Source: Caballeronia turbans
GTDB taxonomy: Bacteria; Pseudomonadota; Gammaproteobacteria; Burkholderiales; Burkholderiaceae
DNA: 64,000 bases
Reading direction: 5' to 3'
NCBI GenBank assembly: GCA_001544655.2
Contig: FCOD02000015.1
Location: forward strand, 118,735 to 182,734
The notes beneath the pieces were generated by a model. That model did no database searches, was not told the origin of the DNA, and saw only the letters and a program-made list of their open reading frames with translations. The position numbers and the translations under genes were made by a program. Positions 54,719 to 63,496 of this stretch are shown piece after piece (positions within the stretch are counted from its first letter, which is position 1; each line of letters begins with the position of its first letter).

Positions 54719-55874
54719 AGCGACGAGCCGCGATCTGCTCGAACGGCTAATCGGCTTCGCGACGGTGAGCCGCGATTCGAATCTCGAGTTGATCGAATTC
54801 ATTCGTGATTACCTCGCGGCGCATGACGTCGAAAGCGAGTTGTTCTACAACGCAAAGCGCACGAAGGCCAATCTGTTTGCGACGATCGGACCGCGCGATC
54901 GCGGCGGCATCGTGCTGTCCGGTCATACCGACGTCGTCCCGGTCGATGGCCAGCCGTGGACCGTCGATGCATTCCGCCTCACGGAAAAAGATGGACGGCT
55001 GTATGGCCGCGGCGCAGCGGATATGAAGGGCTTTCTCGCGTCGGTGCTGGCCGCGGTGCCGGTGTTCACGAAGCGCGATCTCAGCTTGCCCGTGCATCTC
55101 GCCTTCTCCTACGACGAGGAAGTCGGATGCCTCGGCGTGCGGCCGATGCTGGCGCAACTGGAGCAACGCGCGCACAAGCCCGTGCTGTGTCTGATCGGTG
55201 AGCCGACGTCGCTCAAGCCTGTGCTCGGACACAAGGGCAAGCTCGCGATGCGCTGTCAGGTGAAGGGAGCGCCGTGTCATTCCGCGTATGCACCGTATGG
55301 CGTCAACGCGATTCAGTATGCGGCGCGCCTGATCAATCGTCTGGAAGAGATCGGCGAGAAGCTGGCGCAGCCCGAACGTCACGACGCGCGTTTCGATCCT
55401 CCGTATTCCACCGTGCAGACGGGCACGATCAAGGGCGGCCGCGCGCTCAACATCGTGCCGGCGGAATGCGAGTTCGACTTCGAAGTGCGCGCGCTGCCGG
55501 GCTTCGACGCGAATACGGTCGCCGACGACTTGCAAGCCTACGCGCAAGCCGAACTGCTGCCGAAGATGCGCGCCGTGAAGTCCGACACCGACATCCGCCT
55601 CGAACCGCTTTCCGCCTATCCCGGACTGGCGACGCCTCCCGATAGCGAAGCGGCGCGTCTGCTCGCGCTGCTCAGCGGGTCGTCGGCATTCGGCACGGTG
55701 GCTTTCGGCACGGAAGGCGGGCTCTTCGATCACGCCGGCATTCCGACGGTCGTATGCGGTCCCGGAAGCATGGATCAGGGACACAAGCCCGATGAGTTCG
55801 TGACGGTCGAACAACTCCGCGGTTGCGACGCGATGCTGATACGGCTCGCGGACCATCTCGCGACCACAGCCTGA
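54711..55874 (+). CDS. M20-family zinc amidohydrolase (ArgE/acetylornithine deacetylase-like)
   Basis: This encodes 387 residues. The metal-binding motifs are GHTDVVPVDGQPW, GRGAADMKGFLA, the catalytic YDEEVGC and a late GGLFDHAGIPTVVCGPG with DQGHKPDEF. The domain order is catalytic, then lid (HSAYAPYG), then catalytic again. This subgroup removes acyl groups from N-acyl amino acids such as acetylornithine. A biosynthetic role is unlikely here, since its neighbours are the monooxygenase, RidA-like and DUF1028 genes. It more likely hydrolyses an N-acyl intermediate of the catabolic route. Confidence 0.85.
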   Translation: MSEATSRDLLERLIGFATVSRDSNLELIEFIRDYLAAHDVESELFYNAKRTKANLFATIGPRDRGGIVLSGHTDVVPVDGQPWTVDAFRLTEKDGRLYGRGAADMKGFLASVLAAVPVFTKRDLSLPVHLAFSYDEEVGCLGVRPMLAQLEQRAHKPVLCLIGEPTSLKPVLGHKGKLAMRCQVKGAPCHSAYAPYGVNAIQYAARLINRLEEIGEKLAQPERHDARFDPPYSTVQTGTIKGGRALNIVPAECEFDFEVRALPGFDANTVADDLQAYAQAELLPKMRAVKSDTDIRLEPLSAYPGLATPPDSEAARLLALLSGSSAFGTVAFGTEGGLFDHAGIPTVVCGPGSMDQGHKPDEFVTVEQLRGCDAMLIRLADHLATTA

Positions 55875-55950
55875 TTACTCACCACGCGCTTGAAGCGATC
55901 CCGACGCCCTGAGCGTCAGGGCATCGCTTTGCCGCGCGCATCTCCGGCCC

Positions 55951-56079
55951 GTGTACATCGGCGTATTCATGAACGGCATTGTGCCGAAATATCTCGATGG
56001 CGCGGATCTGTCGTGGGTCGCCGGGTTGCTCCTGACGTCGCCGGTTTATTACTGGCTCGCGTCGCGGGATACGGTTTAA
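55951..56079 (+). pseudogene. Remnant of an NCS1 (cytosine/purine/allantoin-type) permease
   Basis: A 42-codon open stretch, with no start and preceded by unrelated sequence, ends IVPKYLDGADLSWVAGLLLT and then SPVYYWLASRDTV. This is the usual end of NCS1 permeases (GADxSW, then a last helix and VYYxL). The rest of the gene, which is normally over 400 residues, is absent. It follows the M20 gene by 76 bp, so the operon may once have ended with a transporter. The remaining 275 bp to 56354 hold nothing else I recognise. Confidence 0.55.
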
Positions 56080-56354
56080 CGGCGCAGGCAAAAACGATGC
56101 GCAGATGACCTCCAGTGCGGCGCGGTAACGAACGGTTGCCGTTCGGGCGGGACTTTTTCCTGCCCGACAAAAGTGTTGTACGTCCGCCTGCGTTTACGCC
56201 TCATGTGCATATGCACATAATCGCGTCACCTGCTGCGAAAACCCTTCGCGGCGCATCGAGGCGGTGACGATCGGAAGCTCGCGCAAGGCTTCAGTGACAG
56301 AGATTCGTTGCGGCACGCATCGCTCCTCCTCGCTCAAGTATCCAGGAGGTTTGT

Positions 56355-57686
56355 ATGTCGAACGATATCTCTCTCGAAACGCCGTCGCGCCGTCACTTCA
56401 TCGGCATGGCGGCGGCAACGCTCGCCGCGGGCGCATTGAGCCGCCTCGCATTCGCCGAGCCGGCCACGGGCAGTGCTGAAATCGTGCAAGTGCAGGGCAG
56501 CGACAAGACCGCGATTCGCCCGCTGCGCGCGCATGTGCCGGACGCGCAGCTCGCCGACCTGAAGCGGCGCGTCAAGTCCACGCGATGGCCGGAACGCGAA
56601 ACCGTCACCGATGCATCGCAAGGCGTGCAACTCGCGACGATGCAAAAGCTGGCGCGCCACTGGGCGACGGATTACGACTGGCGCAAGGTCGAAGCGCGGC
56701 TGAACGCGCTGCCGAATTTCGTCACCGAGATCGACGGTCTCGATATTCACTTCATCCACGTTCGCTCGAAGCATGCGAATGCGTTGCCGGTCATCGTCAC
56801 GCACGGCTGGCCCGGATCGGTCATCGAGCAACTGAAGATCGTCGATCCGCTGACCAATCCGACGGCGCACGGCGGCAGCGCATCCGACGCATTCGACGTG
56901 GTGATTCCGTCGCTGCCCGGCTACGGTTTCTCCGGCAAGCCGGCGACGACCGGCTGGGACCCGCAACGCATCGCACGCGCGTGGATCGCGTTGATGAAGC
57001 GTCTCGGCTACACCCGCTATGTCGCGCAAGGTGGCGATTGGGGCAACGCGGTGACCGAACAGATGGCGCTCACCGCGCCGCCGGAACTCGTCGGCATTCA
57101 CACCAACATGCCGGCCACGGTGCCCGACGATATCGCGCATGCGCTGAAGTTCGGGGATCCCGCGCCCGCGGGCCTCTCAGTGGACGAAGCCCACGCGTTC
57201 GATCAACTCGATTTCTTCTACAAGCACGGCCTCGGCTACGCGCAGGAAATGGCGAATCGTCCGCAGACGCTGTATGGCATCGAAGATTCGCCGATCGGCC
57301 TCGCCGCGTGGATGATCGATCACGATGCGGCGAGCCAGGCGCTGATCGCGCGCGTGTTCGACGGTCAAGCCGAAGGACTTTCGCGCGACGACATCCTCGA
57401 TAACATCTCGCTCTATTGGTTCACGAATACGGGCGTTTCATCGGCGCGGCTGTATTGGGAGAACAAGCTCAACTTCTTCGCGCCGAAGCACGTGGCGATT
57501 CCTGTAGCGGTGAGCGTGTTTCCGGACGAAATCTATGCCGCGCCGAAAAGCTGGACGGAGAAGGCGTATCCGAAGCTGATTCACTACAACCGTCTTCCGA
57601 AGGGCGGGCATTTCGCGGCCTGGGAACAGCCGCAGGCGTTTTCGGGCGAGCTTCGCGCGAGCTTCCGTTCGCTGCGTTCGGCGTAA
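56355..57686 (+). CDS. Tat-exported epoxide hydrolase (alpha/beta hydrolase with EHN domain)
   Basis: This encodes 443 residues after CCAGGAGG. The N-terminus SRRHFIGMAAATLAAGALS has a twin arginine followed by a hydrophobic stretch, a Tat signal. Residues 55-165 form the EHN domain (LRAHVPDAQLADLKRRVKST). The hydrolase core has the oxyanion motif HGWPGSVIEQ, nucleophile Asp in QGGDWGNAV, a cap tyrosine in SSARLYWENKLNF and catalytic His in PKGGHFAAWEQP. It would convert an epoxide to a diol in the periplasm. The gene is alone on its transcript, next to the catabolic island; a link is only possible. Confidence 0.85.
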   Translation: MSNDISLETPSRRHFIGMAAATLAAGALSRLAFAEPATGSAEIVQVQGSDKTAIRPLRAHVPDAQLADLKRRVKSTRWPERETVTDASQGVQLATMQKLARHWATDYDWRKVEARLNALPNFVTEIDGLDIHFIHVRSKHANALPVIVTHGWPGSVIEQLKIVDPLTNPTAHGGSASDAFDVVIPSLPGYGFSGKPATTGWDPQRIARAWIALMKRLGYTRYVAQGGDWGNAVTEQMALTAPPELVGIHTNMPATVPDDIAHALKFGDPAPAGLSVDEAHAFDQLDFFYKHGLGYAQEMANRPQTLYGIEDSPIGLAAWMIDHDAASQALIARVFDGQAEGLSRDDILDNISLYWFTNTGVSSARLYWENKLNFFAPKHVAIPVAVSVFPDEIYAAPKSWTEKAYPKLIHYNRLPKGGHFAAWEQPQAFSGELRASFRSLRSA

Positions 57687-57721
57687 GCGATGCACACGGC
57701 GCCTTCACGGCGTCGTGCACC

Positions 57722-59122
57722 TCACGCCTGCGCTTGCGCCGATCGCAGATGAATACCGAGCGCACGCCGTGCGCTCAACGCGAGCAGCGCACACGACAAC
57801 GCGTTGAAGAGAAACAGCCCGCTCGGCCCGACGATCGTCATCAACGCCGACGCCAGCGCCGGGCCCGTCATTCCCCCGAACGAGAACAGCACGAGCAACA
57901 GCGCCGAAATCGCGACGCGATGATGCGCCTCCGTGCGATCCTGCACGTGCGACACGATCAGCCCGTACTGCGTGAACGTGACGGCGACGTAGACGAGCGT
58001 CGCGACCCAGGTGATGACGCGCACATCGAAGCAGAAGAGCACGAGGCTCAAGGCAGCGGATATCGACGCCGTGAAATAGACGAGACGGCGGCGATCGACC
58101 TTGTCGGAGAGGCGGCCCATCGGCCATTGCGGCACGAGTGCGCCGATCAGCGCGACGCCCATGAAGGTCGCGAGTTCGCTCGTCGAGAAGCCCGCGCGTT
58201 CGAGATAGACGGGCATCATCGCGTAGAAGCTGCTGTAGATGAAGCCCGCGAGGATGCAGCCCGGCACCGCGAGCGGCGCCGCAGCCATCATCTCGCGCAC
58301 GCTTTCGCGCCAGGTGCGCGCGGGCACGCGATGCAGTCGCTCGTCCGCGACTTTCACGGGCCAGCCTTCCAGCAAGGTCACGGGCATCACGGCGGCGGCG
58401 AAGAGCGCGGCGGCAATCGAGAACTGCTGGCCGCCCGAACCCGCGCCCACGTTCAACAGGAACTGCCCCGTGCCGACCGCGAGGTAGTTGATCGCCGCGT
58501 ACGAGCCGAACACCTGGCCGCGCTTTTCGTTTTCGACCGTGCCGTTGAGCCAGCTTTCGATCGACGTATAGAGGCCCATGAAGGCGAAGCCGGTCAGGAG
58601 ACGCACTGCGCCGAGCGTCCACGGCGACTGCGCGGCCCCGAACGCGAGCGCGAGAATGGAAGCCGCCGCCGAGAACGCGACGAACGTCCGATGCTGCCCG
58701 ATGCGGTCGATGAGCCTGCGATTGAACACCGCCCCGAGGATGAATCCCGCGTAGTAGCACGACTGGATCAGGCCGATCACGATGGTCGGATAGCCCGATT
58801 GCAGAATGCGCAGCGGGATCAGCGTCTGAAAGAGGCCGTTGCCGACGATGAGCAGCGCGTAACCGCACAGCAGCCCGGCCAGTGCCCGGTAGCTGCTGCC
58901 GGCGGCGCCGTGAACGGGCGGCGGCGCGTCCGGCGGCGCGGCGGCTGCGGGCGGCGTCTGCCGGCCGAAGAGCTTGGCTTCGGACAGCGGCCCGGTGCGC
59001 ACGGCGCCGGGCGCTTCGTGCTCCGCGCCGGTCGCGTCCTGAGTGTCGTAGGAATCGCCGGCGGCCTGGTTCGTGGGATCGATTGCCTGATCGTTCGCAA
59101 CTGCGTCTTCGCTCTTTGACAT
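57722..59122 (-). CDS. MFS transporter (YcaD-like, 12 helices)
   Basis: This encodes 466 residues from ATG 59122 (AAGGGTGTC before it); a start 18 bp earlier at 59140 is also possible. Residues 1-75 form a long hydrophilic N-terminal tail rich in Ala/Pro. The 12 hydrophobic helices follow, with the MFS loops FNRRLIDRIGQHR and GRLSDKVDRRRLVYF. It exports or imports an unknown solute across the inner membrane. It is convergent to the epoxide hydrolase gene (35 bp between stops) and divergent from the dehydrogenase. Confidence 0.8.
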   Translation of the reverse strand: MSKSEDAVANDQAIDPTNQAAGDSYDTQDATGAEHEAPGAVRTGPLSEAKLFGRQTPPAAAAPPDAPPPVHGAAGSSYRALAGLLCGYALLIVGNGLFQTLIPLRILQSGYPTIVIGLIQSCYYAGFILGAVFNRRLIDRIGQHRTFVAFSAAASILALAFGAAQSPWTLGAVRLLTGFAFMGLYTSIESWLNGTVENEKRGQVFGSYAAINYLAVGTGQFLLNVGAGSGGQQFSIAAALFAAAVMPVTLLEGWPVKVADERLHRVPARTWRESVREMMAAAPLAVPGCILAGFIYSSFYAMMPVYLERAGFSTSELATFMGVALIGALVPQWPMGRLSDKVDRRRLVYFTASISAALSLVLFCFDVRVITWVATLVYVAVTFTQYGLIVSHVQDRTEAHHRVAISALLLVLFSFGGMTGPALASALMTIVGPSGLFLFNALSCALLALSARRALGIHLRSAQAQA

Positions 59123-59450
59123 GACACCCTTGAAGGTCATTCTCGTGATTCCGGTTTCGCGATGGGACGCCTGAATGCGGCGTCACCGCGGCCGGTCCAC
59201 TTCCGCTTCGAATGGCGGGCCTGAATGACGATGGTAACCGGCGCCGACGATGTCCGATGTTCGATTTTGTTTCCGAGTGCTTCCGGTCGGCTGACCGGGC
59301 GGCCGATGCGTCGGCGCGAGACCTGTCACAATCGCAATCTCCGACGTTCCTCGACGATGCGGTCGGGATTGCGTTTTTGCCGGGCCGTGTCATCCGACTG
59401 CGGCGCGCCAGCCGCGCCGCGCGTGTTTCTCCCATGACAAGGAGCAAGCG
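59123..59450. promoter_or_regulatory. Divergent promoter region of the MFS and dehydrogenase genes
   Basis: This 328-bp region lies between outward-facing genes. Small open frames run across it but have no ribosome sites. No clear -35/-10 pair or operator can be assigned by eye. The dehydrogenase start at 59451 has CAAGGAGCAAGCG in front. Confidence 0.4.
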
Positions 59451-60470
59451 ATGCCAACGATGCAGGCAGTGCAGGTAGCGAAAGCGAACGGTCCGCTGGA
59501 AGTCGTCGAGCGCGACGTGCCGGAGCCGCCTGAAGGACACGTATTGATCAAGGTGCAGGCCTGCGGGATCTGCCACAGCGATTCGCTCACCGTGGAAGGC
59601 CTGTGGCCCGGCCTTCAGTTTCCGCGCGTGCCGGGCCATGAGATCGCTGGCGTGATCGAGAAGGTCGGTGCCGGCGTGGAAGGATGGGAGAACGGGCAGC
59701 GTGTCGGCGTGGGTTGGCACGGCGGGCATTGCGGACATTGCGAGCACTGCCGTCACGGCGACTTCGTGCTCTGCCAGCGCGCGCTGGTGCCGGGCATCAG
59801 CTACGACGGCGGCTATGCGGACTACATGGTCGCGCCGCAGGAAGCGCTCGCGCGCATGCCCGACGATCTCTCCGATGTCGATGCCGCGCCGCTCCTTTGC
59901 GCGGGCATCACCACTTTCAATGCGCTGCGCAACAGCGGCGCGCGTGCGGGCGACGTGGTCGCGATTCTCGGTATCGGCGGGCTCGGCCATCTGGGCGTGC
60001 AGTTCGCGCGCAAGATGGGCTTCGTCACGGCCGCCATCGCGCGAGGCCAGGACAAGGCGCCGCTCGCAAAGCAGCTCGGCGCACATCATTACATCGACAG
60101 CGAATCGCAGAACGTGGCCGATGCGCTCAAGGCGCTCGGCGGCGCACGCGTGATTCTCGCGACGGCCACGAGCGGCAAGGCGATGAGCGCGGCCATCGGC
60201 GGTCTGGGGCTGAACGGCAAGCTGATCATGGTCGGGATATCGGAGGAGCCGGTCGAGGTGCCGATCACGCAGTTCATCATGGGCCGCAACTCGGTGCAGG
60301 GCTGGCCGTCCGGCACGGCGGCCGATTCGCAGGAAACGCTCGCGTTCAGCGCGTTGTCGGGCGTGAAGCCGATGATCGAGGAATTTCCGTTGTCGCGTGC
60401 GGCGGAAGCGTATGCAAGGATGATGAGCGGGAAGGCGCGGTTCAGGGTGGTGTTGACGCCTGGGAGGTGA
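59451..60470 (+). CDS. Zinc-dependent alcohol dehydrogenase (MDR family, AdhP-like)
   Basis: This encodes 339 residues. Catalytic zinc ligands are in GICHSDSLTVEG (Cys) and PGHEIAGVIEKVG (His-Glu). The structural zinc loop is HCGHCEHCRHGDFVLC with its four cysteines. The NAD-binding motif is ILGIGGLGHLGVQFARKMG. It resembles bacterial AdhP/AdhT primary-alcohol dehydrogenases, which oxidise short alcohols or reduce aldehydes in the cytoplasm. It forms its own transcript. Confidence 0.88.
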   Translation: MPTMQAVQVAKANGPLEVVERDVPEPPEGHVLIKVQACGICHSDSLTVEGLWPGLQFPRVPGHEIAGVIEKVGAGVEGWENGQRVGVGWHGGHCGHCEHCRHGDFVLCQRALVPGISYDGGYADYMVAPQEALARMPDDLSDVDAAPLLCAGITTFNALRNSGARAGDVVAILGIGGLGHLGVQFARKMGFVTAAIARGQDKAPLAKQLGAHHYIDSESQNVADALKALGGARVILATATSGKAMSAAIGGLGLNGKLIMVGISEEPVEVPITQFIMGRNSVQGWPSGTAADSQETLAFSALSGVKPMIEEFPLSRAAEAYARMMSGKARFRVVLTPGR

Positions 60471-60642
60471 GGGCGCGAAGGCCGTTCGGCGCGTGCGGCC
60501 GGACGGCTGAATAATTAGCGGAATCGTAATAAATGCTCGCACACTAGCGCCAAGGGGCCGTTCTTTCGAACATCGCGTGGATAATCCGGAACCTTGCAAG
60601 TTCCCTTACGCTTCGCACGTTCGATACGACTCTTTGGGCAAC

Positions 60643-61446
60643 ATGAAGAATTCAATAAGCAGGATGTGGCTCACCTGCCTGTTCGCTGTAATAAACGCTG
60701 TCGTATTTGTTTCGCTATGGGCGCGCGCGGGTTTCACGGCGCCTTCATCGGCTCTCTTGCTGGATTGGGGCGGAAACCTAGCTCCGTTCACATTGACTGG
60801 AGAATCGTGGCGTCTGTTGACGAGCGCGTTTCTGCATGTCGGCTGGATGCATCTGCTCCTCAATCTCTACATGCTGATCGTGCTCGGAACCTTAATCGAG
60901 CGCGCGATCGGATCATTGCGCTACGGGGTCGTATATCTTCTGTCCGCGCTGGGAGGAAGTCTCGCGAGCAGCTCGTGGTACGGCTTTCATGAAACCCAGA
61001 CCATGCAGTTCGCGATGGGCATGTTCATTCCGACGACCGCGATTCATCCTGTCGTGAGCGTAGGGGCGTCGGGCGCACTGATGGGACTCGCCGGCGCGGC
61101 GGCCGCCTTGCATTTCCACGCATCACTGCGTAACGAGGGCACGGCTCCCGTTCAAATCAAGCCGGTTGCGATTCTTCAGGTGATCGTTCTGAATCTGCTC
61201 TCCGGATTTCAAATCTCCGGAATCGATCAGGCAGCGCACATCGGCGGTTTGTGCACGGGCTTTCTGATTGGACTCATGCTGCAATGGCTCGCTTGCGGCC
61301 CGAAGTTGGTGCGGCTCGGTGCACCGCCTGTCATCGGCGTAGTGTTTGCCGCATTGATTTTCTATTTCGCACAACACGCGGGAACGCAAGACTTGTTCGA
61401 GTGGAAAAGGGCGATGATGGAGCAGAACGCAACGCAAACGGAATAG
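60643..61446 (+). CDS. Rhomboid-family intramembrane serine protease
   Basis: This encodes 267 residues from ATG 60643; a GTG at 60577 would add a leader without character. It has about seven hydrophobic helices. The GASGALMG motif holds the catalytic serine, and QAAHIGGLCTGFLIG holds the catalytic histidine. The VGWMHLLLNLYMLIVLGTLIE segment has the conserved HxxxN pair near the active site. The enzyme cuts other membrane proteins within the bilayer. It lies 110 bp before the telA-like gene and may be part of that unit; substrates are unknown. Confidence 0.87.
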   Translation: MKNSISRMWLTCLFAVINAVVFVSLWARAGFTAPSSALLLDWGGNLAPFTLTGESWRLLTSAFLHVGWMHLLLNLYMLIVLGTLIERAIGSLRYGVVYLLSALGGSLASSSWYGFHETQTMQFAMGMFIPTTAIHPVVSVGASGALMGLAGAAAALHFHASLRNEGTAPVQIKPVAILQVIVLNLLSGFQISGIDQAAHIGGLCTGFLIGLMLQWLACGPKLVRLGAPPVIGVVFAALIFYFAQHAGTQDLFEWKRAMMEQNATQTE

Positions 61447-61556
61447 CGCAATCCGAGCAGTTCCGATCTCTTCGACGAGTTAAAAATTCGGAATGCAGAT
61501 GAAGTCAGAGCAAGCCGGATAAGAAATCGAGCTACCAAAATAAACAAGCGAGAACG

Positions 61557-62615
61557 ATGAAACCTTTATTCGCCGACAGTCAGGAAGCACGGCCGACCCT
61601 CTCTGCCGACGGCGGCCGCGACCTTCGAAGGACTTCACCGTCCGAAGCGAAATTGCTGACTCAGGATGAGATCGACGATCTCGGCGTCAAGGCCGGAGAG
61701 CGCGTGGCAGGGCTTTCCCAGCGCATCTTGTCGGAGGTGCGCGCATCCGATATCGACCAGTTTGGCGAAAGGCTCAACGAGCTGATCGTGACGGCAAAGG
61801 ACCTCGATCCCGCCGCCCTCCAGAAGCGCGGCATTCTGAGTCGAGTCACGTCGATGTTCAAGGCATCCAAGGAACGGCTGCTGGCGCAATTCGATTCGGT
61901 GGAAAAGCGCATCGGCACGCTGATCATCGAGTTGGAGAGCAATGCGAATCGGCAGAAGCGCGACATCGCCGAACTCGAACAAATGTATGCGGATAACTAT
62001 GAAACGTTTCGGCAGTTCGAGCACGCTAAGAAGCTCGGTGAAGAATCGCTCGAAGCTTATCGCGCGGCGCTTGCGCTACCGCAATCCAGCGACGATGCAT
62101 TCGGCGCGCAACACACGATGGATCTGCGTCGCTGCGCCAGCGCGCTCGAACAGAAAATCGACGATCTGTCTCGCGCCATGCTGATGTCCGAGCAACTCGC
62201 ACCACAGATTCGCCTTGAGCAAGATCACAAGCGCACGCTCATTTCGAAGTTCGGCACGGCCAAGACCGTCCTGATTCCCGCGTGGACCAACGCGTTTTCT
62301 CTTTACATCAAGCAACTAAGCACGAAGAAAGCAGCCGATCTCGCCAATGCGACCTTCGATGCCGCTGACGCCGCGCTGCGCGCACAAGCCGATCAGTTGC
62401 ACGCCAATGCAGGCGCGGTGGCGGCGCTCGGACAGCGGCCCGTCATTGCAACGGACACGTTCGCCTACACGCAGCAAAAGCTCTTCGATGCATTGGACGA
62501 AATCGCGAAGATCGTCGAAGACGGACAGCGCCAGCGCAAGGCGGACGAGCCGCGACTCAGACAACTCGAACGCGATCTCGTCGCCAAATTCAGCGATCAC
62601 CGGCATTTGAAATAA
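61557..62615 (+). CDS. telA: TelA/KlaA-family toxic-anion resistance protein
   Basis: This encodes 352 residues, mainly helical, without membrane segments. It follows the TelA/KlaA pattern: LTQDEIDDLGVKAGERVAGLSQRIL, MFKASKERLLAQFDSVEKRI, FRQFEHAKKLGEESLEAYR, and the conserved LVIAT-type region near RPVIATDTFAYTQQKLFDAL. Family members accompany tellurite (Ter/Kla) resistance operons and act in the cytoplasm or at the envelope by an unknown mechanism. The vWA protein gene starts 20 bp after its stop, so the two are an operon. Confidence 0.85.
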   Translation: MKPLFADSQEARPTLSADGGRDLRRTSPSEAKLLTQDEIDDLGVKAGERVAGLSQRILSEVRASDIDQFGERLNELIVTAKDLDPAALQKRGILSRVTSMFKASKERLLAQFDSVEKRIGTLIIELESNANRQKRDIAELEQMYADNYETFRQFEHAKKLGEESLEAYRAALALPQSSDDAFGAQHTMDLRRCASALEQKIDDLSRAMLMSEQLAPQIRLEQDHKRTLISKFGTAKTVLIPAWTNAFSLYIKQLSTKKAADLANATFDAADAALRAQADQLHANAGAVAALGQRPVIATDTFAYTQQKLFDALDEIAKIVEDGQRQRKADEPRLRQLERDLVAKFSDHRHLK

Positions 62616-62635
62616 ATAACATCGGTAACCACGCA

Positions 62636-63418
62636 ATGAGCACCATCAACCTTCATAAACCCGCTCTCGCGAGCCGGGCCGATAACGTTTCTATCGTGCT
62701 GAGCAAGCGCCGGCTGCCGCGTCCGCCTGTCGTGCGCGTCGCCGCCGCCCTCGACATTTCAGGCTCGGCCGAACAGCTATACAAATCCGGCGTCATCCAG
62801 GAGACTCACGATCGCATGCTCGGCATTGCGATGAAATTCGATGACAACGGGGAAATCGATACCTGGACTTTTACCGAAGGCTTCGATCGGCTTCCGACTG
62901 CCACACCTGAAAACTACGGCAGCTACATCACGGAATACGTGATGCGCAATGACGGTATTCGCAAATGGGGCGCCACGCAGTACGCACCGGTCATGGCGGA
63001 TATCGTCAACTTCTTCTTCGCGCCCGAAGAACAGCGCGCAGCGCCGAAGGAGAAGCGCGGCTTCCTCAGCCGGCTGTTCGGCACGCCTGCCCCGGACCCC
63101 GCGCCGTTACCCGCGGAGCCGGCGAACAACATGCCCGCGTGGGTGCTTTTCGTGACCGACGGACAGAATCCCGAGCAGGATCGCGGACATGCGGAGAAGC
63201 TCCTGCGCGATTCGCAGAAGTTCCCGATTTACTGGTCTCTCATCGGCGTCGGCGATCCGCGTGAATTCGGTTTTCTTCGCCATGTCGCGAAGGATTTGCC
63301 CAACGTAGGGTTTTTGCATCTCGAATCGCTCGATATCTCCGATCAGGAGATTTACGAGCAACTGATTACAGAAGAATTTTGCGATTGGGTTCGCGGCAAG
63401 CAGGTCGAGAAAACATAA
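62636..63418 (+). CDS. terF: vWA-domain protein of the TerF type
   Basis: This encodes 260 residues. The MIDAS metal site is built from DISGSAEQLYKSG (D-x-S-x-S), the threonine in KWGATQYAPVM and the aspartate in LFVTDGQNPEQD. A Lys/Pro-rich insertion (residues about 135-160, EKRGFLSRLFG) splits the domain. TerF/TerY-type vWA proteins belong to tellurite-resistance and stress membrane-linked complexes together with TerC and TerD. It works beside telA and the DUF475 gene. Good neighbour support; the precise role is not established. Confidence 0.8.
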   Translation: MSTINLHKPALASRADNVSIVLSKRRLPRPPVVRVAAALDISGSAEQLYKSGVIQETHDRMLGIAMKFDDNGEIDTWTFTEGFDRLPTATPENYGSYITEYVMRNDGIRKWGATQYAPVMADIVNFFFAPEEQRAAPKEKRGFLSRLFGTPAPDPAPLPAEPANNMPAWVLFVTDGQNPEQDRGHAEKLLRDSQKFPIYWSLIGVGDPREFGFLRHVAKDLPNVGFLHLESLDISDQEIYEQLITEEFCDWVRGKQVEKT

Positions 63419-63420
63419 GC

Positions 63421-63442
63421 GGGCGCTCGTCACCGAGCGCTC
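63421..63442. other. Hairpin after the TerF-like gene
   Basis: GGGCGCTCG and CGAGCGCTC pair around TCAC just after the stop. No T-tract follows. It may attenuate transcription into the DUF475 frame. Confidence 0.35.
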
Positions 63443-63496
63443 TGAATCGAAATTCGGTCATATCAAACAATAAAACCTTTTAAACTTCCGCTCGCG

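Noticed and set aside
57705-60599. Minus-strand open frame of 964 codons
   Set aside because: It overlaps the MFS gene in another frame and runs opposite the dehydrogenase. The codon pattern fits those genes, not this frame.
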